Assembly: GCF_012274265.1 (NCBI RefSeq)
Contig: NZ_JAANYY010000003.1
Location: 248,001-312,000 of the forward strand
Direction: 5' to 3'
Source: Sphingopyxis microcysteis
Lineage (GTDB): Bacteria; Pseudomonadota; Alphaproteobacteria; Sphingomonadales; Sphingomonadaceae
Length of the DNA: 64,000 bases
Of the stretch, positions 44,337-52,819 are shown one piece after another. Each line of letters opens with the position of its first letter. Within the stretch, counting starts at the first letter, position 1. The position numbers and the translations under genes are program-made. Below the pieces are notes generated by a model. The model made no database searches and had not been told where the DNA came from. It saw only the letters and a list, made by a program, of their open reading frames with translations.

Positions 44337-44426
44337 CGTCGCCCCCGCGAAGGCTGGGGCCGCAGTCGGTTTGCACCGCGACCAACCGCAGGACCGTCAG
44401 CGGCCCCCGCCTTCGCGGGGGCGACG
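44337..44426. repeat. Palindromic intergenic repeat, family E
   Basis: Twin of 30598-30687, with the same GTCGCCCCCGCGAAGG ends and GGGGCCGCAGTCGG inner block. As with the other copy it sits between two convergent genes, which supports a shared role in transcript ends. Confidence 0.85.
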
Positions 44427-44433
44427 GACCAAC

Positions 44434-46371
44434 TCAGTTCAGCAAATATTGCTTCCAGAACAGCAGCGACGTCCAGAAATTATAGTCGGCATTTTCCTTC
44501 TTGGCGAAGCCATGGCCTTCGTTGGTCCCGACGAGATGCCAAGCCGTGCCGCCGTTCTTGCGCACCGCCGCGACGATCTGGTCGGCCTCTGACGCCGGGA
44601 CGCGCGGGTCGTTGGCGCCGGTGACGACGAACAGCGGCTTCTTGATATCGGCAACGCGCGTCAGCGGGGAGATTTCCATCAGCTTCTTGCGCTGCACCGG
44701 ATCGCGTTCGTCGCCATATTCGACGCGGCGGAGGTCGCGGCGGTAATCCTGGGTGTTTTCCAGGAAGGTGACAAAGTTCGAAATCGCGACGACACAGAGG
44801 TTGGCGCGCAGCTTGGCGGCATATTGGGTCGCGGCCGCATAGCACATATAGCCGCCATAGCTGCCGCCGGTCAGGCCGAAGCGCGCCCCGTCGAGCGTCT
44901 TGTCTTTCGCCAGCGCATCGAGGAACGCGCCCATGTCCTTGACGCTGTCCTCGCGCTTGAAGGGGCCGTTGTCGAGGCTGACGAAGGTCTTGCCATAGCC
45001 GGTCGAGCCGCGGACGTTGGGATAGAAAAGCGCGATACCCATTTCATTGAGCAGATAATTGCTGCGCCCCATGAACCCCGGGCGCGACTGGCCCTCGGGC
45101 CCACCGTGGACGTTCATGATCAGCGGCCGCTTGCCGGGGAATTTCGCCGGGTCGGGGCGATAGAGGAAGCCCGATACCTCGAGCCCGTCGAAGCTTTTGA
45201 CCTTCACCAATTCGGGCTCGACATTCTTCGTCACGTCAAGCCCGCCCGTCTCGCTTTCGGTCCAGCGCGTTACCGCCAGCGTTTTGGGATCGACGCTGAA
45301 CGCATCGGCGGCGCTGCGCGCCGAGGTGAAGGTGATGCCGATCTCGCCCCACGGCGCAATCCTGAGGCCGCCGATGATCCCCGCGGGCAGGCCATCGACG
45401 GTGCGCACCGCGCCGGTCCCGGGATCGAGCAGCCGCAGTTTCGACGTACCGGCTTCGTTCACGACATAGGCGATAAAGCTGCCGTCTTCGGCGATGTCGA
45501 ACGTGTCGACATCCCATTTCTCGGCGGGTCCTTTCGGGGTAAATTTGCCCGTCGCGGGATCGAGCGTGCCGAGCCGCTGGAAATCGCTGCCCTCGTCGCT
45601 GGTCATCCAGATCGTGCCGTCCGGCGCAAAACTCGCGCCGCCAAGCGCCACCGTCTTGCCATGGTCACCGATCGCGGTCATCGCGCCGCTGGCGAGGTCG
45701 AGCCGGAACAGGTCCGATTTCTGGACCGAGGTGTATTTGCCGACCAAGGCCCAGCTTTTGTCGGGGGCGAAATCGACCAGCCGCCAGCCGCCGCCTTCAA
45801 CCTGCGCCACCATCCGCCGCGATTTGGGATCGCGCGGATCCATGACATAAATGTCGCTGTCGCGGCCGTTGCGCAACGTCGAGGTAAAGGCGACGAGCTG
45901 GCCGTCCTTGCTCCACGCGTTAAGCCCGTTGCGGCTCTTGCCGTCGGTCAGCAGCTCGAGCCGCCCGTCCTTCATCGCATAGATCTGATAGAATTCATTG
46001 CCGCCGATGTCCTTTTGCACCAGCATCACATCGGCCTTTTGCGGCGCCCAGCTGCCCGACCCGACCGGCTCGGCCTCGAAAGTGATCTGTTTGCGCGCCC
46101 CCATCGGCATCGCGACGCGGTGGAGCTGCGCGGTGTTGCCAAAGCGGGTGGCGATCAGCATCGATTTGTCGACGGGGTTCCAGCCGGCGAAGCCCGCGCC
46201 GCGATTTTCCATGTACGGCCGCGTCGCCGCCGCCAGTTCGGCAGGGACTTCGGGCACCCCGTCGGCGATCAGCGCCGCAGGCTTGGGTTCGACTGCGGGC
46301 TTGTCGCCCTCGGCCGCCGCAGCGGACGCGACCGGCAGGGTCAGGGCGGCGAGTAAGGCCAGATAACGCAT
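44434..46371 (-). CDS. S9-family serine peptidase (acylaminoacyl/dipeptidyl type)
   Basis: A 645-residue exported peptidase. A signal peptide ends near residue 20 (ASAAAAEG). An N-terminal beta-propeller (about 50-390) leads to an alpha/beta-hydrolase domain with catalytic S504 (GGSYGGYM), D588 (GANDPRV) and H620 (NEGHGF). The serine context GGSYGGY points to the S9C branch, which takes dipeptides or acyl amino acids from peptides. Confidence 0.92.
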   Translation of the reverse strand: MRYLALLAALTLPVASAAAAEGDKPAVEPKPAALIADGVPEVPAELAAATRPYMENRGAGFAGWNPVDKSMLIATRFGNTAQLHRVAMPMGARKQITFEAEPVGSGSWAPQKADVMLVQKDIGGNEFYQIYAMKDGRLELLTDGKSRNGLNAWSKDGQLVAFTSTLRNGRDSDIYVMDPRDPKSRRMVAQVEGGGWRLVDFAPDKSWALVGKYTSVQKSDLFRLDLASGAMTAIGDHGKTVALGGASFAPDGTIWMTSDEGSDFQRLGTLDPATGKFTPKGPAEKWDVDTFDIAEDGSFIAYVVNEAGTSKLRLLDPGTGAVRTVDGLPAGIIGGLRIAPWGEIGITFTSARSAADAFSVDPKTLAVTRWTESETGGLDVTKNVEPELVKVKSFDGLEVSGFLYRPDPAKFPGKRPLIMNVHGGPEGQSRPGFMGRSNYLLNEMGIALFYPNVRGSTGYGKTFVSLDNGPFKREDSVKDMGAFLDALAKDKTLDGARFGLTGGSYGGYMCYAAATQYAAKLRANLCVVAISNFVTFLENTQDYRRDLRRVEYGDERDPVQRKKLMEISPLTRVADIKKPLFVVTGANDPRVPASEADQIVAAVRKNGGTAWHLVGTNEGHGFAKKENADYNFWTSLLFWKQYLLN

Positions 46372-46689
46372 GATGATTTTCCCCGTGTTGCAGTACAGCA
46401 GAACGACTGGAACTAGACGCTATCAACGTCGCGGGCGGATGCAAGGCTTCGACCAACCGCCCGCCGCCTTCGACCACCGCCAGTCGTATTTCGCGGTCGG
46501 CTCATCGGTGTCGACACGGCCCATCGCACGAAAATTGCAATATTTTGGGCGATCCGGCGCGATTTGGTTGCGAATCCGGGGTGAAGCGAGCGGAATTGTT
46601 AACGAATCGGTGCCAACCTGTCTTGACTCGGGAATATTGGGCTGAAATCGTGGCGTTTCTGGGAATCGCCAGCCTAAGGGGGCTGAAAA
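46372..46689. other. Gene-free stretch before the small membrane protein
   Basis: 318 bases with lower GC than its surroundings toward the right side. A TTGACT at 46623-46628 might be a -35 for the next gene, but no fair -10 is seen at the right distance. No repeat family member and no supported gene. Confidence 0.55.
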
Positions 46690-47088
46690 ATGGCATCAGC
46701 ATTCGGACCGCGCCTGTGGCGGCGCTCGACACATAGTGTGCCGGCAGCGCGAAGTCTCGGTCGCCGAATGACCTGGCACGCCGCGACCGCGCTGGTCGCA
46801 TTCGCCGCATTGCAGATCTGGCTGGTGTCGAGTGCGATCGCCGCGGGCGCCTCATCGATGCTGATTTTTGCGGCGCTGATCATTTTGCTGGCGCTTGCCG
46901 TTCCCGTCGCGCGTTCGACCGAACGCCGCTGGTATCACCTCAGCCGCCAGGCGCTCGCCAGCTGGGGGCTGCACGCGCGCTTTCGCCGCGACGTCCGCCG
47001 CCTGTGGGTTGCGGCGCTGACGCTGCCCTTTTTGTGGGTCAGCGGCGCGATGGCCGCCACCGACGCAATCGCCGCGATCATCAAGTAA
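46690..47088 (+). CDS. Hypothetical membrane protein
   Basis: A 132-residue protein with three hydrophobic segments (about 29-50, 53-75 and 108-130) and a basic connecting loop (SRQALASWGLHARFRRDVRRLW). AAGGGGG lies seven bases before the ATG, which supports this start over an internal ATG at 46768. No family is recognised. It precedes pmbA by 51 bases on the same strand. Confidence 0.65.
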   Translation: MASAFGPRLWRRSTHSVPAARSLGRRMTWHAATALVAFAALQIWLVSSAIAAGASSMLIFAALIILLALAVPVARSTERRWYHLSRQALASWGLHARFRRDVRRLWVAALTLPFLWVSGAMAATDAIAAIIK

Positions 47089-47139
47089 ACACCGGCAGCC
47101 AGGTTTGACGCCCTGCCGCCCGCCGTATAGGGCGCGGCA

Positions 47140-48483
47140 ATGCTGACCGTTTCCGAAGCCCTCGACCGCGCGCAGATGCTCTGCGACGCCGCCGCCAAGG
47201 CGGGCGCCGATGCCGCCGACGCACTTTATTATTGCAACGCAGCCACCTCGGTGTCGATGCGGCTGGGCGCGCTCGAGGATGTCGAGCGGTCGGAGGGGCA
47301 GGATATTTCGCTGCGCGTCTTCGTCGGCCAGCGCAGCGCCAGCGTGTCGACCGCCGACATGGATGCGGGCGAGCTGACCAAATTGGTCGAACGCTGCGTC
47401 GCGATGGCGCGCGAGGCGCCCGAAGATCCCTATGCGGGGCTCGCACCCGAAGAATTGTTGTTCAAAGGCCCGGTTCCCGACCTCGACCTGGACGACGGCA
47501 GCGAAGCCGATCCCGCTGCGCTGCGCGAAGCCGCGCTCGCGGCCGAGGAAGCCGCGCGCGCGGTCGCGGGGGTGACCAACAGCGAAGGCGGCAGCGCGAG
47601 CCACAGCCGCACCCGCTTCGCGCTCGCGACGAGCCACGGCTTTGCCGGGGGTTACGGGTCGAGCGGCCACAGCCTGTCGGCGAGCGTCATCGCGGGCGAA
47701 GGCGCCGCGATGCAGCGCGATTATGGCTGGCACAGCGCGCATCATCTGTCCGACCTTGAAAGCGCCGCCGAGATCGGCGCGCGCGCCGGAACACGCGCCG
47801 TCGCCCGGCTGAACCCCGGCAAGGCGCCCACCGGAAAACTGCCCGTCATCCTCGATCCGCGCGTCAGCGGCGGCATCGTCGGCCATTTGCTCGGCGCAAT
47901 CGCCGGTCCCGCGATCGCGCGCGGCACGAGTTTCCTGCTCGGCAAGGAAGATCGCGCGCTGTTCGATCGCAGCATCGTGATCCGCGACGAACCGCACCGC
48001 CTGCGCGGGCTGCGCAGCCGCGCCTTTGACGGCGAAGGCCTACCGACCGCGGCGCGCAATCTGGTGGCCGACGGCAAGATCACCGGCTGGCTGCTCGATA
48101 CCGCATCGGCCAAGCAGCTCGGGCTGACCCCGACCGGCCACGCCAGCCGCGGCGGCGGCGCGTCGGGCGTGGGCGCGAGCAACCTGCATCTCGCCGCCGG
48201 CAGCGTGACGCCCGCCGCGCTGATGGAAGGGATCGCCGACGGCGTCTATATTACCGAATTGATCGGACATGGCGTCAATCCGGTGACGGGCGACTACAGC
48301 CGCGGCGCGTCAGGTTTCCTGATCAAGGACGGCGTCATCGCCGGACCGATCGCCGAATTCACCATCGCGGGGAATCTGATCGATATGTTCGCGGCGCTGG
48401 TGCCCGCTAACGACCTCGAGTTCCGCCATGGCATCAACGCGCCGACGCTGCGCATCGACGGCATGACCGTCGCGTCGAGCTGA
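47140..48483 (+). CDS. pmbA: TldE/PmbA-family metalloprotease subunit
   Basis: A 447-residue member of the TldD/PmbA family. The C-terminal ASGVGASNLHLAAGS and ELIGHGVNPVTGDYSRGASGFLIKDG blocks are PmbA-like. The HExxxH zinc motif of TldD is absent, as expected for the TldE/PmbA partner. The TldD/E pair cleaves unfolded peptides and matures some peptide antibiotics. No tldD is in the window. Confidence 0.9.
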   Translation: MLTVSEALDRAQMLCDAAAKAGADAADALYYCNAATSVSMRLGALEDVERSEGQDISLRVFVGQRSASVSTADMDAGELTKLVERCVAMAREAPEDPYAGLAPEELLFKGPVPDLDLDDGSEADPAALREAALAAEEAARAVAGVTNSEGGSASHSRTRFALATSHGFAGGYGSSGHSLSASVIAGEGAAMQRDYGWHSAHHLSDLESAAEIGARAGTRAVARLNPGKAPTGKLPVILDPRVSGGIVGHLLGAIAGPAIARGTSFLLGKEDRALFDRSIVIRDEPHRLRGLRSRAFDGEGLPTAARNLVADGKITGWLLDTASAKQLGLTPTGHASRGGGASGVGASNLHLAAGSVTPAALMEGIADGVYITELIGHGVNPVTGDYSRGASGFLIKDGVIAGPIAEFTIAGNLIDMFAALVPANDLEFRHGINAPTLRIDGMTVASS

Positions 48484-48496
48484 GGTTCCGCAGCCG

Positions 48497-49288
48497 ATGC
48501 CGGGCCGCAACCTTGAAGCCGCGATCGCCGCGACACGCGAGGTCGGCGACATGGCGATGGCGCGGTGGCGCGGCGAAGGCAAAGCGGTCAATGTCTGGCA
48601 CAAATCGCACGACAATCCGGTCAGCGACGTCGATCTGGCGGTCGATGCGCGGCTGAAAGCCGTGCTCGGCGCCATGGTGCCCGAAGCCGGATGGCTGTCC
48701 GAAGAAACCGCCGACAATGCCGACCGGCTGGCGCGCCGCGCAATGTGGTGCGTCGACCCGATCGACGGCACCCGCGATTTCATCCGCGGTCGTCCCGGCT
48801 GGTGCGTGTCGGTCGCGCTGGTGCTCGACGGGACACCGGAGTTCGGCATCCTCTATGCCCCGGCGCTCGACGAATTATGGGTGGCGCAGCGTGGCCAGGG
48901 CGCGCAGCTCAATGGCGAGCCACTGTCCGCCAGTCAGCGCACGGCCTTCGCCGGATCGCGGGTTCCCGCCGATGCGCTGCCCAAGGTCGACAGCGATCTG
49001 GTGATCGTGACCAAGCCGAACAGCATCGCGCTGCGCATGGCGCTGGTCGCGGACGACCGCGCCGATCTGGTCGCCACCTTGCGCTGGGGCTTCGAATGGG
49101 ACGTCGCCGCCGCCGCGCTGATTGCGGCCGAAGCCGGGGCGACGGTGACCGACGCGTTCGGCGCGCCCCTGATCTTCAACACGCCGCGCGCGCAGGCCTT
49201 TGGTGTCATCGCTTGCGCGCCGGGAATTCACGCCGCTGTCGTCGACCGGTTGCACGATCGCGCGGTGGCCCTTACATCGTCGCCATAG
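48497..49288 (+). CDS. Inositol-monophosphatase-family phosphatase (CysQ-like)
   Basis: A 263-residue Mg/Li-sensitive phosphatase. Metal motifs are SEET (68-71), DPIDGTRDF (91-99) and WDVAAAALI near 200. The family includes CysQ (3'-phosphoadenosine-5'-phosphate), inositol and histidinol phosphatases. The DPIDGTRDFIRG form is commonest in CysQ-like enzymes, but the substrate is not settled. Starts 13 bases after pmbA. Confidence 0.85.
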   Translation: MPGRNLEAAIAATREVGDMAMARWRGEGKAVNVWHKSHDNPVSDVDLAVDARLKAVLGAMVPEAGWLSEETADNADRLARRAMWCVDPIDGTRDFIRGRPGWCVSVALVLDGTPEFGILYAPALDELWVAQRGQGAQLNGEPLSASQRTAFAGSRVPADALPKVDSDLVIVTKPNSIALRMALVADDRADLVATLRWGFEWDVAAAALIAAEAGATVTDAFGAPLIFNTPRAQAFGVIACAPGIHAAVVDRLHDRAVALTSSP

Positions 49289-49345
49289 CGATGCTCCCCG
49301 CCGCGCAGCGATGCAGCGGATCAAGCGCAACCCGCCGCAGTTCGC

Positions 49346-49374
49346 TTGACTTTCGGCACGACTCACCCTAACTG
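49346..49374 (+). promoter_or_regulatory. Candidate promoter of the alpha operon
   Basis: TTGACT (49346-49351), a 17-base spacer and TAACTG (49369-49374) lie about 135 bases before rpsM. A leader of that size is normal for ribosomal operons. The -10 is weak, so this is tentative. Confidence 0.4.
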
Positions 49375-49508
49375 CGCCTGCATTCCGACAACATAACCGG
49401 ACGGCGAAGCGCGGCTGCGTATTCGTGGTCCGTTTTTTGTGTTGGAAATCAGACGCTTTGAGATGGGGCCGTTTGCCTGCGGCCCTGTGGAGCAGGAGAA
49501 AGTTACCA

Positions 49509-49877
49509 ATGGCACGTATCGCGGGCGTCAACCTGCCCACCAACAAGCGCGTGATCATCGCGCTCACCTACATCCACGGCATCGGCCGCAAGACCGCCGT
49601 CGACATCGCCAACAAGCTTGGCATCGACCACAGCCGCCGCGTTCAGGATTTGTCGGACGCCGAAGTGCTCCAGATCCGCGAAACGCTCGACGCCGACCAC
49701 ACGGTCGAGGGTGACCTTCGCCGCAACACGGCGATGAACATCAAGCGCCTGATGGACCTCGCCTGCTACCGCGGCCTGCGTCATCGCAAGGGCCTGCCGG
49801 TCCGCGGCCAGCGCACGCACACCAATGCGCGCACCCGCAAGGGCAAGGCCAAGGCGATCGCCGGTAAGAAGAAATAA
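49509..49877 (+). CDS. rpsM: 30S ribosomal protein S13
   Basis: A 122-residue S13 of the small-subunit head. Typical start [14 protein letters not shown], central YIHGIGRK and the basic [17 protein letters not shown] end are present. First gene of rpsM-rpsK-rpoA-rplQ. In most bacteria secY and adk lie just upstream. Here a CysQ-like gene does. Confidence 0.98.
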   Translation: MARIAGVNLPTNKRVIIALTYIHGIGRKTAVDIANKLGIDHSRRVQDLSDAEVLQIRETLDADHTVEGDLRRNTAMNIKRLMDLACYRGLRHRKGLPVRGQRTHTNARTRKGKAKAIAGKKK

Positions 49878-49978
49878 GGTTCGAGCGCGTCCCACCGGGC
49901 GCGCTTCCTTATTTCCCCTGCCGGGGCAGCGGCGCATCGCCCGCCACCGGCCATTCAGGATTAGGTTAGGAATATATC

Positions 49979-50368
49979 ATGGCTCGTGAACCGCAGCGCC
50001 TTCGTCGGCGCGAACGCAAGAACATCTCGTCGGGTGTGGCCCACGTCAACGCGACCTTCAACAACACGATGATCACCATCACCGACGCCCAGGGCAATGC
50101 GATTGCCTGGTCGAGCGCCGGTATGATGGGCTTCAAGGGCAGCCGCAAGTCGACCCCTTACGCCGCGCAGGTGTGCGCCGAAGACGCCGGCAAGAAGGCC
50201 GCCGAACATGGCGTCCGCACGCTGGAAGTCGAAGTCAAGGGTCCGGGCGCCGGTCGTGAGTCGGCGCTGCGCGCGCTGCAGGCGGTCGGTTTCCACATCA
50301 CCTCGATCCGCGACGTGACCCCGATCCCGCACAATGGCGTCCGCCCGGCCAAGCGCCGCCGCGTCTGA
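49979..50368 (+). CDS. rpsK: 30S ribosomal protein S11
   Basis: A 129-residue S11 of the 30S platform. [34 protein letters not shown] and the terminal [13 protein letters not shown] are all canonical. Starts 101 bases after rpsM, with a GGTTAGGAA ribosome site. Confidence 0.98.
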   Translation: MAREPQRLRRRERKNISSGVAHVNATFNNTMITITDAQGNAIAWSSAGMMGFKGSRKSTPYAAQVCAEDAGKKAAEHGVRTLEVEVKGPGAGRESALRALQAVGFHITSIRDVTPIPHNGVRPAKRRRV

Positions 50369-50379
50369 TGCCTGCTTCG

Positions 50380-50405
50380 GATGCGCCCCATTCCGGGGCG
50401 GCATC
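50380..50405 (+). other. Hairpin in the rpsK-rpoA gap
   Basis: GATGC-GCCCC pairs with GGGGC-GGCATC around ATTCC. There is no U tract, so it is not a clear terminator. It may be an RNA-processing or stability element within the operon. Confidence 0.4.
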
Positions 50406-50474
50406 CGCTAAACTCCTAACGCCGGACAAATTGGTCGACCCCCAATTCGTCCCGCCAAAAGCAAAGGGAAGACC

Positions 50475-51533
50475 ATGACTGTCAATATCCGGAACTGGCA
50501 GGAATTGAAGAAGCCCAGCAACCTGGAAATCAAGGCTGGCAGCGACGGCAAGCGTAAGGCGACCTTCGTCGCCGAACCGCTCGAGCGCGGTTTCGGCCTG
50601 ACGCTCGGCAACGCGCTGCGCCGCGTGCTGCTCTCGTCGCTTCAGGGTGCGGCTATCACGTCGATCAAGATCGAGAATGTGCTCCACGAATTCTCGAGCC
50701 TGGCCGGCGTGCGCGAAGACGTCACCGACATCGTGCTGAACGTCAAGCAGATCGCGCTCAAGATGGAAGGCGAAGGCCCGAAGCGGCTCCAGCTGTCGGC
50801 GACCGGTCCCGCGACCGTCAAGGCCGGCGACATCATGGTGTCGGGCGACATCAAGGTGATGAACCCGAACCACGTCATCTGCCACCTCGACGATGGCGCG
50901 ACGCTGAACATGGAACTCGTTGCCGACACCGGCAAGGGCTATGTTCCCGCGACCGCCAACCGTCCGGTCGACGCGCCGATCGGCCTCATTCCGGTCGACT
51001 CGCTCTACTCGCCCGTGCGCCAGGTCGCCTATAAGGTCGACAATGCCCGCATCGGTCAGGAACTGGACTATGACAAGCTGAACCTGACCGTCGAAACCGA
51101 CGGCACGGTCACCCCCGAAGACGCCGTCGCCTACGCCGCGCGCATCCTTCAGGACCAGCTGCAGGTCTTCGTCCACTTCGAAGAAGCGATGAACGACAGC
51201 GGCATGATCGGCATGGCGGCACCGTCGACCACCGCCGATGAATCGGACGTCAACCAGCTCAACCGCTTCCTGCTGAAGAAGGTCGACGAGCTGGAACTGT
51301 CGGTCCGTTCGGCCAACTGCCTGAAGAACGACAACATCATCTATATCGGCGACCTGGTTCAGAAGACCGAAGCCGAAATGCTTCGCACGCCGAACTTCGG
51401 CCGCAAATCCTTGAACGAAATCAAGGAAGTGCTGTCGTCGATGGGTCTGCGCCTCGGCATGGACATCCCCGGCTGGCCGCCGGAGAATATCGAGGAAATG
51501 GCCAAGAAGCTCGAACAGGAGCTGCTGGGTTAA
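50475..51533 (+). CDS. rpoA: RNA polymerase subunit alpha
   Basis: A 352-residue alpha subunit. The N-terminal assembly domain is residues ~1-235 ([26 protein letters not shown]). A linker follows, then the C-terminal UP-element/activator domain ([47 protein letters not shown]). Length is normal for alphaproteobacteria. A family B repeat starts two bases after its stop. Confidence 0.99.
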   Translation: MTVNIRNWQELKKPSNLEIKAGSDGKRKATFVAEPLERGFGLTLGNALRRVLLSSLQGAAITSIKIENVLHEFSSLAGVREDVTDIVLNVKQIALKMEGEGPKRLQLSATGPATVKAGDIMVSGDIKVMNPNHVICHLDDGATLNMELVADTGKGYVPATANRPVDAPIGLIPVDSLYSPVRQVAYKVDNARIGQELDYDKLNLTVETDGTVTPEDAVAYAARILQDQLQVFVHFEEAMNDSGMIGMAAPSTTADESDVNQLNRFLLKKVDELELSVRSANCLKNDNIIYIGDLVQKTEAEMLRTPNFGRKSLNEIKEVLSSMGLRLGMDIPGWPPENIEEMAKKLEQELLG

Positions 51534-51534
51534 A

Positions 51535-51666
51535 ATCCTCCCCGCTTGCGGGGAGGTGGCAGCCCGCAGTGCTGACGGAGGGGGGTGTCGGCATAGCGCC
51601 GCGCTCGAACGAGAGCCCCCTCCACCACCGCTTCGCGGCGGTCCCCCTCCCCGTTCCGGGGAGGAT
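51535..51666. repeat. Intergenic repeat, family B, inside the rpoA-rplQ gap
   Basis: ATCCTCCCCGCTTGCGGGGA at the left and CGTTCCGGGGAGGAT at the right, with inner GGAGGGGG / CCCCCTCCACCACCG blocks. It occupies 132 of the 213 bases between two co-directional essential genes and begins right after the rpoA stop. Confidence 0.87.
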
Positions 51667-51746
51667 CAAACGGGAATGGGTCGGCCCGCAATCGACCTGG
51701 CTTGGGGTACCTAAAACGGCCCCTCTGACAAACGAAGGAAGAAATC

Positions 51747-52169
51747 ATGCGTCATAAATCAGGTGGCCGGAAGCTGCAGCGCACCAGCGCGCATCGTACC
51801 GCAATGTTCCGCAACATGTCGGCCTCGCTCATCAAGCATGAGCAGATCACGACGACCGTCGCCAAGGCGAAGGAACTGCGTCCCTATGTCGAAAAGCTGA
51901 TCACGCTGGCAAAGCGTGGCGGTTTGGCCAATCGTCGCCTCGCGATGAGCCGCCTGATGGACGATACCCAGCTGGTCAAGCTGTTCGACGTGCTGGCCGA
52001 GCGTTACAAGGACCGCAACGGCGGCTATGCGCGCATCATCAAGGCCGGTATCCGCGCCAGCGACGCCGCCCCGATGGCCGTCATCGAACTCGTCGATCGC
52101 GACGTCGACGCCAAGGGCCAGGATTCGGGCCCGGTCGATCAGTATGACGAGGATATGGCGGAAGCCTGA
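51747..52169 (+). CDS. rplQ: 50S ribosomal protein L17
   Basis: A 140-residue L17. The start [20 protein letters not shown] and the [26 protein letters not shown] block are canonical. The acidic C-terminal extension after residue ~120 is usual in alphaproteobacteria. Last gene of the operon, followed by a good terminator. Confidence 0.98.
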   Translation: MRHKSGGRKLQRTSAHRTAMFRNMSASLIKHEQITTTVAKAKELRPYVEKLITLAKRGGLANRRLAMSRLMDDTQLVKLFDVLAERYKDRNGGYARIIKAGIRASDAAPMAVIELVDRDVDAKGQDSGPVDQYDEDMAEA

Positions 52170-52194
52170 GCCTCGATCCGAGCGACACAAGATC

Positions 52195-52228
52195 AAGGGC
52201 GGCGTCCGCAAGGATTGCCGCCCTTTTT
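52195..52228 (+). terminator. Intrinsic terminator of the alpha operon
   Basis: AAGGGCGGC (52195-52203) pairs with GCCGCCCTT (52217-52225), followed by TTT within a CTTTTTG run. It lies 26 bases after the rplQ stop. Confidence 0.85.
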
Positions 52229-52323
52229 GCGCGCACCGTCCGCCTTGCCGTCGGCGCGGCGGCCGGTGTACTCGCACATTTTTGCGCCGCCCATCGGCTA
52301 GTCGCTGGTGTATCGTCCGCCAG

Positions 52324-52701
52324 ATGGCCAGGGAAAATGACGTCCGTCCGGCGCCCGGTGCTCGGTCGGCAACCGACGTTCAGCAGGATAGGCGCCCGGG
52401 CAGCGAAAGCTTTGGCGCCCGCCTGCGCCGCCTGCGCGTCACCCGCCGTCTCAGCCAACAGCAGCTCGCCGCCCATCTCGGCGTCAGCGTTCCCGCCATA
52501 TCGGCGTGGGAAAAGGACCGCACCCGGCCGCGGCATGGTCGCATCGAGGCGCTGGGCGCACTGCTCGATGTGTCGACCGCCGAGCTGCTGGGCACCGACG
52601 GCGGCGAATTTTCGCTCGACATGCTCGCCGAAAGCCGCGCCCATATTGCGCGCGTCGTCGGCACCACCCCCGACAAGGTCCGCATCCTGATCGAATTCTG
52701 A
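52324..52701 (+). CDS. XRE-family transcriptional regulator
   Basis: A 125-residue protein. A helix-turn-helix at residues ~30-90 (LRRLRVTRRLSQQQLAAHLGVSVPAISAWEKD) is followed by ALLDVSTAELLG, a complete XRE domain, and a short helical C-terminus. The ribosome site is weak. It stands alone between rplQ and the prolyl oligopeptidase, so targets are unknown. It shows no S24 domain, unlike the repressor at 6226. Confidence 0.85.
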   Translation: MARENDVRPAPGARSATDVQQDRRPGSESFGARLRRLRVTRRLSQQQLAAHLGVSVPAISAWEKDRTRPRHGRIEALGALLDVSTAELLGTDGGEFSLDMLAESRAHIARVVGTTPDKVRILIEF

Positions 52702-52819
52702 ATCCGCCGCGGCAACGGCTGGTGGCTAAAATAGGTCCGGAATCCGCTTGCCCCCGGGTTTCGCATCCTTACATATCGGCGCACGATAATTTCCCCCGGA
52801 TCATGAGGATCGCCTTGCC

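Noticed and set aside
44824-46356. 510-codon open frame antisense to the S9 peptidase
   Set aside because: The sense strand has an intact catalytic triad and signal peptide. The antisense product has no domain.
46370-46645. 91-codon open frame before the small membrane protein
   Set aside because: No ribosome site, no features, and it begins in the S9 peptidase start region.
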